This document shows, piece by piece, positions 4,585 to 10,315 of a DNA stretch of 14,722 bases; within the stretch, counting starts at the first letter, position 1; every line of letters starts with the position of its first letter. The notes below the pieces were generated by a model that was given only the letters and a program-made list of their open reading frames with translations, was not told where the DNA came from and ran no database searches. This stretch comes from Planctomycetota bacterium (lineage in GTDB: Bacteria > Planctomycetota > PUPC01 > DSUN01): positions 1 to 14,722 of the forward strand of contig VGYW01000203.1 of assembly GCA_016872875.1 (NCBI GenBank), written 5' to 3'. The position numbers were made by a program, and so were the translations under genes.

Positions 4585-7215
4585 TCACTCGCGCAGCCGG
4601 TCCTCCACGATTGCGCGGAGGAGGGCGAACTCGAGGTCGAAGACCTTCCGAAGCTCGGGGTCGGGCACGACGTCGCCCGTGACGCCCATCTGGGCGTCGC
4701 TGAAGCGCGAGCCGAAGCCGAGCGCCACGACGCGTCCCCTGCCGTAGCTGGCCGTTGCGGCGGCCGGCTTGCCGTCCAGTGTGATGAGGGGCTTCCCGCC
4801 TTCGACCTCGCAAGCTGAATGCACCTGTGGCGCGGGCCAGCCCTCCGGCCCGGCGAGCACCCCCTGGTGCTTCGTCTGCCGCTTGACCTCGAGCTCGAAG
4901 GGCCACAGGAGGCTGTTGGCGGTGGACTTCTCGTTCTCGGGGGAGTCCACCACCAGCACCCTGCCGCCCTCCTCGACGTAGCGGACCAGGCCGGCCAGGA
5001 AGTCCGCGGGCACCGCGCGGCTCGGGTGCAGGAAGACCAGGAGGTCGCCGCCGAACGCCTCTGGCCCGCTTCGGCGCGCGGTGAAGTAGCCGAGGCGGAG
5101 CACCCAGCGCTCGAAGATGCCGAAGCCCTCGGGCTTGCCCCCGATGAAGCCGCTCTTCGAGAGCAGCGCGTCGGAGGCCGTGCGGTCGATCACCACGCGG
5201 GTCATTGGCCTCAGGGCCGCCGGCATGGGCATGGCCGCGCGATGGGCCGCCCGCACGCCTACGGCGGCGGAGGCCCACCCGAGCGTGCCCGCCGCGAGGA
5301 GGACCACCCAGGCATCGTCCCAGCCGCGCGCCAGGCGGAACGCCAGGGCGAGCAGCGCCAGCCCCAGGGCGAGGAGGAGGCCGCGGAGGTAGCCGAAGCC
5401 GCCCGCGCGGTTCAGCCACTCGATCATGCCGAGCATCAGCTCGGCCTTCCCAGGCTCGAAGGCGCTGAAGTTCGAGAACACGGTGGAGTCGGCGAAGGCG
5501 ACGACGCGTCCCCGGCCGCGGGTGGTGGCCCAGAGCTGGACGAAGGCGCCGTAGCGCATGTCGGGGCGGTCCTGCACCTGGGGGTAGAAGTTGCTCGCGT
5601 GGTAGTCGGCCGGCAGGCTCTTCAGCCCGGTGCCGAGGATGACGGCTCGGCCGCGGCTCAGCCCCGGCGCTATCGAGGCCGACACCGCGAAATCGAAGGG
5701 GGGCAGGTGCTGGACGATGGGATGGGGCACGAGAGGCTTGAGGTAGAGGTCGTCGAAGACGGAGTCCACGCCGAAGAGGCAGTCGTAGCGGAACTCGAAG
5801 CCGAAGGCGCGTGCGACGCCGTTGATGTGGCGGCCGGTGCCGAAGACGTCGGTGTGCTCGCCGACGAGCATCAGGCCCCCCCCGCGCTCGACGAAGCGGC
5901 GGATGGCCGCGACCTCCCCGGGGTCGTAGCGGCTGGTGGGGACCTTGACGATGAGGACGCCGCAGCCGTCGAGCGCCGCGTCGTCAATCGGGGTGGTGAG
6001 GCGTCCCATGTCGTAGAAGCGGGAGCAGTAGTCGTAGATGCAGGCGTAGTTGTAGCCGGAGTCGTGGCCGTACCAGGCGGTGTCGAAGGGCCGCTGGGTC
6101 GGCTCCCAGGTCGAGTGGTGCTCGTCGACGAGCACGCGGCCCTCCTTTCGGCGCCCAGGGGGGTCCCACCAGGCCCAGGCGCACAGCGCCGCCACCGCGA
6201 GGCCGGCGAGCGCCGCAGGAGCGATCTTCGATTTTCGATTCTCGATTCTCGATTCCGGTCCGCAATCCGCGGTCGGCACTCCGCAATCGCTGGCGAAGCG
6301 CCAGGCCAGGGCCACGGGGGGCAGCAGGAGGAGCAGATGGACCCAGGGGCTCCAGAACTGGGTCATCAGGTCGAGCGGCGCCTCGTAGTCCGTGCGCAGG
6401 AGGCGATGTGAGTAGAAGGCCATCAGGAGGCCGGCGCGGATGGGGAGCCAGGCGAGGACGGCGAGGCACAGGGCGCCCACCGGCCGCCAGAGGGCGAGGA
6501 GGCCGAGGCGTCTCCTCCAGGCCTCCAGCGCGAGCAGCACGGCGCCCCCCACAACGAAGGCCAGCGACGCCGGGTCAACGAGCAACCCCCACGTTGCGCC
6601 CAGCGAGTTCACCTGCCGCATTGACCAGATAGCGACGCGCGAGCCGTCCACGGCGGCCTCCATGCCCAGCAGCCGCGCGATGCCCCCGAGCAGGTGCGGG
6701 AGCGGCCAGGGCAGCTCGTGCGAGCGCGCCGTCAGGCCCGCGTAGGCGGCCAGGGCAAGGCACTGGCCCAGGAGCACCGCCCCAGCCGTCTGTAGTGCGG
6801 CCCTCAGGCCGTTCGTCCGATGCGGGCTGAAGCCCGCACTACGAACAGGGAGGGCGTCCTGAAGGAGTCCCAGCGCCAGGAGGAGCAGCGCCGCTCGGTA
6901 GGGCCACGGCGCGAGCCACACGGCTGGCAGGAGGAGCGCGAGAGCAACCGCCGCCGTGCGCCGCGCCGGAGTTCGCAGTGCGGCCTTCAGGCCGGCTCCG
7001 GGAGTTTGTAGTGCGGCCTTCAGGCCGGCTCCGGGAGTTTGTAGTGCGGCCTTCAGGCCGTTTCCCACGTCGCGGGCTGAAGCCCGCACCACGAACAGGC
7101 CAGTGCCCACCACAAGGGTGATCGCCCAGGCGAGCCAGTTGGCCTGGTGGTAGTAGCTCAGGCCCAGGAGCCACGAGGTGGCGAGGAGAGCGACGCCGAG
7201 CCAGTGGCGGGTCAT
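4585..7215 (-). CDS. Large membrane protein with two GATase-like (DUF4350-like) domains, second gene of operon
   Basis: The 876-residue protein starts with a block of hydrophobic segments (residues 1 to about 350). A first soluble domain from about 358 to 600 contains GVLIVKVPTSRYDPGEVAAI and VERGGGLMLVGEHT. Two membrane segments follow near 620-670, and a second soluble domain near 690-870 has YVEEGGRVLVVDSPEN and GRGRVVALGFGS. The strand-Gly-Gly-strand pattern is that of class I glutamine-amidotransferase-like folds such as DUF4350 and GldG-type ABC auxiliary proteins; no catalytic Cys/His/Glu triad is evident. The ATG at 7215 overlaps the stop of the upstream paralogue (ATGA). Residues about 41-82, 124-143 and 309-332 are encoded by repeat DNA inserted in frame. 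The function is unknown; a sensing or scaffolding role in the inner membrane is inference. Confidence 0.75.
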   Translation of the reverse strand: MTRHWLGVALLATSWLLGLSYYHQANWLAWAITLVVGTGLFVVRASARDVGNGLKAALQTPGAGLKAALQTPGAGLKAALRTPARRTAAVALALLLPAVWLAPWPYRAALLLLALGLLQDALPVRSAGFSPHRTNGLRAALQTAGAVLLGQCLALAAYAGLTARSHELPWPLPHLLGGIARLLGMEAAVDGSRVAIWSMRQVNSLGATWGLLVDPASLAFVVGGAVLLALEAWRRRLGLLALWRPVGALCLAVLAWLPIRAGLLMAFYSHRLLRTDYEAPLDLMTQFWSPWVHLLLLLPPVALAWRFASDCGVPTADCGPESRIENRKSKIAPAALAGLAVAALCAWAWWDPPGRRKEGRVLVDEHHSTWEPTQRPFDTAWYGHDSGYNYACIYDYCSRFYDMGRLTTPIDDAALDGCGVLIVKVPTSRYDPGEVAAIRRFVERGGGLMLVGEHTDVFGTGRHINGVARAFGFEFRYDCLFGVDSVFDDLYLKPLVPHPIVQHLPPFDFAVSASIAPGLSRGRAVILGTGLKSLPADYHASNFYPQVQDRPDMRYGAFVQLWATTRGRGRVVAFADSTVFSNFSAFEPGKAELMLGMIEWLNRAGGFGYLRGLLLALGLALLALAFRLARGWDDAWVVLLAAGTLGWASAAVGVRAAHRAAMPMPAALRPMTRVVIDRTASDALLSKSGFIGGKPEGFGIFERWVLRLGYFTARRSGPEAFGGDLLVFLHPSRAVPADFLAGLVRYVEEGGRVLVVDSPENEKSTANSLLWPFELEVKRQTKHQGVLAGPEGWPAPQVHSACEVEGGKPLITLDGKPAAATASYGRGRVVALGFGSRFSDAQMGVTGDVVPDPELRKVFDLEFALLRAIVEDRLRE
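6220..6291. repeat. Short-period repeat insert inside the membrane-protein gene
   Basis: Positions 6224-6255 consist of five near-identical CGATT(T/C)T words, followed by two copies of a CCGCAATC-type word. The stretch is in frame and encodes the polar linker ESRIENRKSKIA at about residues 309-332, just before a membrane segment. The texture differs from the surrounding codons and resembles the repeat at 2554-2582. Confidence 0.75.
6791..6848. repeat. Palindromic repeat A within the membrane-protein gene
   Basis: An outer inverted repeat (GTAGTGCGG at 6792-6800 with CCGCACTAC at 6834-6842) encloses two hairpins: CGGCC/GGCCG (6798-6811) and GCGGGC/GCCCGC with a TGAA loop (6822-6837). The element stays in frame and encodes roughly residues 124-143 (RSAGFSPHRTNGLRAALQTA), between hydrophobic segments. 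Confidence 0.85.
6975..7098. repeat. Three tandem copies of the palindromic repeat within the same gene
   Basis: Copies start at 6975, 7008 and 7041. The first two are 33-bp units (11 codons), so the frame is kept; the third is longer and ends with the same GCGGGC-TGAA-GCCCGC hairpin (7072-7087) found in repeat A. They encode three copies of the peptide GLKAALQTPGA at about residues 53-82. The repeat is clearly the same family as 6791-6848. Confidence 0.85.
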
Positions 7216-9923
7216 GGCGTGGCTCCTTCCACGGGCGGCGTCGGGGGCCGCACGGGCTCCTGCTTGGGCGGAATCCACGCCGGGCGGTCGGTGAGGTAAG
7301 AGAGGAACCAGCGCCAGAAGTCCGCGTTCTCGCGCATCCCTTCGAATGGCGAGCCGTCCTCGTTCTCGAGGTTCTTGTTCATGGCGAAGCAGGTGTCGCC
7401 GATGAGGACGACCTTGCCGCGCCCGACGCGGCGCAGGCAGATGACCGTGGTGTCCTTCGGGCCGTAGGCAATGGGCTGGGCGCCGGAGAGGCTGGCCTCG
7501 ACGGGCCAGGCGGCGTGGAAGCGGACGTGGCACATGTACTGCTGGCCGGGGTTGACGTATGGCGACTTGAAGTGGCCGAGGGGCGCGGGGGCGTCGGCTG
7601 AGCGCCCCGAGGCGGCCCGCGCGCTGCCGACGTGGAGGCCGAACTCCGCAAGGAGCGCGCGGCTCCCCGCGTCGTCCCCGCAGCCCACCGTGCAGATGAA
7701 GATGCCGCCCTGCTCGACGAAGCCGTGGATTGCCCGGCGTTCCCTTCGCGTGAACGCCTTGGAGGGGGCAACGGAGACGAGGAGCGCCGCCCGGCTGAGC
7801 CGCTCGGCGGTGAGCTCGGGCAGGTTCAGCGCCAGGTAGCCGTTGCGCATCAGGGTCATCGCGAGGGCCGCCGTGCCGTCTGGGCGCCACGACTCGTCGC
7901 TCTCGGCCCCGATGTGGGCGCCGTCGAGGTAAGCGAGGTTGTTGGGGGACTGGCTGCGGCCGTCTGGGAGGACCTCAGCGGCCTTGCGGCTGACGGCCGC
8001 GGAGAAGGCGAGGGAGAGGCTCAGGATGAGCGCGGCGGCAGCCGTCCGCTGCGGGTCGGCGCGGAGGGCGAGCGCGGCGGCAAGCCCGAGCGCGGCGAGG
8101 AGCCCGAGCGCCTGCCGCCAGGGCGCCTGCGGGCTTGCCGCGCCGCTCGCGGCGTAGGCCAGCAGGCGCGAGCTGAAGACGTGTGCGCCCACCGTGATGC
8201 CGTTGGTCATGCCCGAGGTGTCGCCGAAGGCGATGACTCGCCCCTTGCCGAGGGGCTGCTCGGCGGCGAGCACGAGGTCGCCGAGCTTCTCGCCGGCGTC
8301 GTAGCGGCGGTTGCCCATCATGGCCTCGCCGCTGCCGGGGTCGCCGGGGTCGGCCCAGCCCCAGCGGCCGACCAGGAGTGGCCTGGCCGGCCAGCGGGCG
8401 GCGACCGATGCGCCGATGACCACGCCGAACTGGTTGCGGTCGTCGGGCACTCCCGCCGTGGCCGGGTGCGCGAGCGGCTCGTAGGATTGAAGCCAGCCGC
8501 CGACCTCGAACATGGCCGAGTCGAAGCGGACCCGCATGGCGGTGGGCGCGAGTGCCTCGTTGAAGCAGTTGCCGCCGCCGCGCTCGCGGACCGTGTGCTC
8601 GCCGAAGACCAGGAGCGCGCCGCCGCGCCGCGCCACCGCCCAGAGCCGCTCCAGTTGGCCCTCCTGCCACGGCTCGTTGGGGTAGAGCAGCACCACCGCG
8701 TCGGCGTCCCGAAGGTCCGCCTCGGAGAGGTCGCGAGACACCACGCACCTGGCTCCGAGGCTCTCCAGAAAGGTCGGCAGGAGGCCGTACATGCCAATCG
8801 AGAGCCGCCCGTACTCGCCGTGGGCCGGCTTGAGCCAGTTCAGGAAGCCCTTCTCGTAGAGGACGATCTTCCTCCCCTCGAGGCCGGCCCTGCCCCAGCA
8901 GAGGGTGGTGAGGAGCGGCAGCAACAGGGCCAGCCCCGCCGCGACGCCCATCGCGGCAACCCGCGAGCAGAGGAAAGAGCGGGCAGTGGACAGCAGACGG
9001 TTGGCGGCGGACAGCCTGCAATCGTCCTCGTCCCTCGTCCTCGCCTCGTCTTCTCCCGGCTTCCTCGCGGAAGAGCGGGCTTCTGTGGATTCCGTGGCAG
9101 GCGCACGGCGCAGCAGGAGGGCCGCCACGGTTGCGTGGAGTCCGGCGGCCAGGGCCGGGAGGTTCCAGGGGATGAGGGTGCGGAGCGCGCCGGCCCAGGT
9201 CCAGCCATCCTCGGGCTTGGGCTCCGGCAGCGCCGCGAGCAGCCTGGCCGAGAGTGCCAGGGCGAGCAGGTAGGCGAGGTGAGCGGCGGCGATTGCCGCC
9301 GCCGTGTAGAGCGTTCGCGGCGTCCGCGGGGGCGCGGCGTGCGCCAGCCAGGCGGCCGCGAACGCCGCCATAGCGGCGAGGAAGTCGATGCCGCCGAAGG
9401 TCGCGCCCACCCAGAGCGGCTCGCCCGCGAGCGCTCCGCCCAGGCGCCCCAGGGCGCGCCCGCAGGCATCCGCCGCGAGCCAGAGCGCCGGCACCGATGT
9501 CAGGGCCAGGCGGTACACCCCGAGGACCGCCGCGGCGAGCGCCGCGGCGCGGAGCGCCCGCCCGTCCCCTGGTTGTTGCGCGATGGCCAGGCCGGCCAGA
9601 GCGACGGCCACCGCCATCACGTTCACGGGCGCCAGCGGCGAGGCCGTCAGCACGAGGGCGAGCGCCACGCCGCCCGCCGCGGCCAGGAGGCGGGGCCACG
9701 GCTGCGCGCGGGGGGGCCACGCGGCGACGACTGCGCCGCCGAGGGCCAGCCACGTGAGGGCGTGGCGGAGTGGGTGGGCCAGCAGCCCGGTCGAGCCCGC
9801 CGCGAGCCACGCGGCCGCCAGGCCGGCGGCCGCGGAGGCCGCCACAGCCACCGGAACCTCCCGCAGGCTTGCAGCCCTCGGAAGGTTGAGGCTGTCGTCA
9901 ATGGGCGAGTCCGGCCTCTTCAC
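7212..9923 (-). CDS. Large membrane protein with two GATase-like domains, first gene of operon (paralogue of the next gene)
   Basis: The 903-residue protein has the same plan as its downstream neighbour. An N-terminal hydrophobic region of about 8-9 segments (residues 25-275) is followed by a repeat-derived polar linker (about 278-320), one membrane segment, and a first soluble domain at about 350-600 with DADAVVLLYPNEP and ARRGGALLVFGEHT. A membrane pair lies near 610-660, and a second soluble domain runs to the C-terminus with FVEQGGIFICTVGCGDD and GRGKVVLIGDTCFAMN. The proline-rich last 20 residues look disordered. The start is GTG at 9923 with a GAGG about 7 nt upstream; no in-frame ATG lies near. 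The soluble parts suggest a GATase1/DUF4350-like fold without an obvious catalytic triad. Co-translation with the next gene suggests that the two form a heteromeric membrane complex (inference). Confidence 0.75.
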   Translation of the reverse strand: MKRPDSPIDDSLNLPRAASLREVPVAVAASAAAGLAAAWLAAGSTGLLAHPLRHALTWLALGGAVVAAWPPRAQPWPRLLAAAGGVALALVLTASPLAPVNVMAVAVALAGLAIAQQPGDGRALRAAALAAAVLGVYRLALTSVPALWLAADACGRALGRLGGALAGEPLWVGATFGGIDFLAAMAAFAAAWLAHAAPPRTPRTLYTAAAIAAAHLAYLLALALSARLLAALPEPKPEDGWTWAGALRTLIPWNLPALAAGLHATVAALLLRRAPATESTEARSSARKPGEDEARTRDEDDCRLSAANRLLSTARSFLCSRVAAMGVAAGLALLLPLLTTLCWGRAGLEGRKIVLYEKGFLNWLKPAHGEYGRLSIGMYGLLPTFLESLGARCVVSRDLSEADLRDADAVVLLYPNEPWQEGQLERLWAVARRGGALLVFGEHTVRERGGGNCFNEALAPTAMRVRFDSAMFEVGGWLQSYEPLAHPATAGVPDDRNQFGVVIGASVAARWPARPLLVGRWGWADPGDPGSGEAMMGNRRYDAGEKLGDLVLAAEQPLGKGRVIAFGDTSGMTNGITVGAHVFSSRLLAYAASGAASPQAPWRQALGLLAALGLAAALALRADPQRTAAAALILSLSLAFSAAVSRKAAEVLPDGRSQSPNNLAYLDGAHIGAESDESWRPDGTAALAMTLMRNGYLALNLPELTAERLSRAALLVSVAPSKAFTRRERRAIHGFVEQGGIFICTVGCGDDAGSRALLAEFGLHVGSARAASGRSADAPAPLGHFKSPYVNPGQQYMCHVRFHAAWPVEASLSGAQPIAYGPKDTTVICLRRVGRGKVVLIGDTCFAMNKNLENEDGSPFEGMRENADFWRWFLSYLTDRPAWIPPKQEPVRPPTPPVEGATP
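8964..9092. repeat. Repeat-derived insert in the first membrane-protein gene
   Basis: This stretch contains GGACAGC-type words (8990-9020), a run of CCTCGTC/CTCGTCC words (9025-9052) and a TTCCTCG/CTTCTG segment. It encodes the charged, low-complexity linker from about residue 278 to 320 (including EDEARTRDEDDCRLSA). It sits directly before the membrane segment that leads into the soluble domain. Confidence 0.65.
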
Positions 9924-10139
9924 GCGGCCCTCAGGTCACTCGGATAGGGAAGGGGGCGGCCCCAGTGGCCGCCCCCGTTGTCTGCTAACCTCCCGAAGGT
10001 TTGACAGCGTCCCAAGTCCTTGAGATCGTGAGTGTGCCTGCGGCCGGTGCGTCGGGGGCTTTGCCCCCGAACCCCCAGGATTTTCCGCTTTCGGGCCGCC
10101 GGCACCCCAACAGGAAAATGGCCGCGCTGGCCTCCAGGA

Positions 10140-10271
10140 GACGTGCCGGTGGCCGAATGCGATAAATCCCAGGGGGTCTGGGGGACTGGTCCCCCAGAGG
10201 CGAGTTTGCCTTTGCGTTCCCGCGGCGCGGAGAGCGTCGCCCGGGGAGGCTCAAGAACTTGGGACGTTCCC
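10140..10271. repeat. 132-bp repeat, copy 2 (left arm only)
   Basis: It matches positions 5-136 at 130 of 132 bases in the same orientation, about 10.1 kb apart. The right palindromic arm present in copy 1 (157-195) is missing; after 10271 the sequence switches to a different hairpin. Both copies are intergenic. Confidence 0.95.
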
Positions 10272-10291
10272 GAAGGTTTGGAACCTTCGGG
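10269..10291 (-). terminator. Candidate terminator hairpin after the cysteine-heptad gene
   Basis: A perfect 10-bp stem (CCCGAAGGTT at 10269-10278, AACCTTCGGG at 10282-10291) with a 3-nt loop lies 25 bp past the stop of the heptad gene. There is no T-run on either side, so intrinsic termination is uncertain. It also belongs to the inverted-repeat element here. Confidence 0.35.
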
Positions 10292-10315
10292 AGGTTAAGG
10301 GTAGGTGGTCCTCCG

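Larger units (their letters stand above)
9924..10315. other. Repeat-built intergenic region between the membrane operon and the cysteine-heptad gene
   Basis: I see no gene. The region is a nested palindrome: TAACCTCCCGAAGGTT at 9986-10001 is repeated inverted at 10282-10297 (16/16). Inside this, a second pair (roughly 10007-10023 and 10250-10266, around CGTCCCAAG/CTTGGGACG) continues the arms. Smaller hairpins include CGGGGGC/GCCCCCG (10053-10069) and an 11-of-12 match between 10034-10045 and 10094-10105. The 132-bp repeat copy occupies its right half. I could not find a convincing promoter for the GTG-start operon. Confidence 0.7.

Noticed and set aside
7216..7890. Upstream extension of the second membrane-protein gene by 225 codons
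   Set aside because: The extension lies within the end of the paralogue in another frame; the ATGA overlap at 7212-7215 and the hydrophobic start after it fit translational coupling.
7632..9947. A 771-codon + strand frame opposite the first membrane gene
   Set aside because: It is Arg/Gly/Glu-rich shadow sequence without domain character; the minus frame has regular membrane helices and domains shared with its paralogue.
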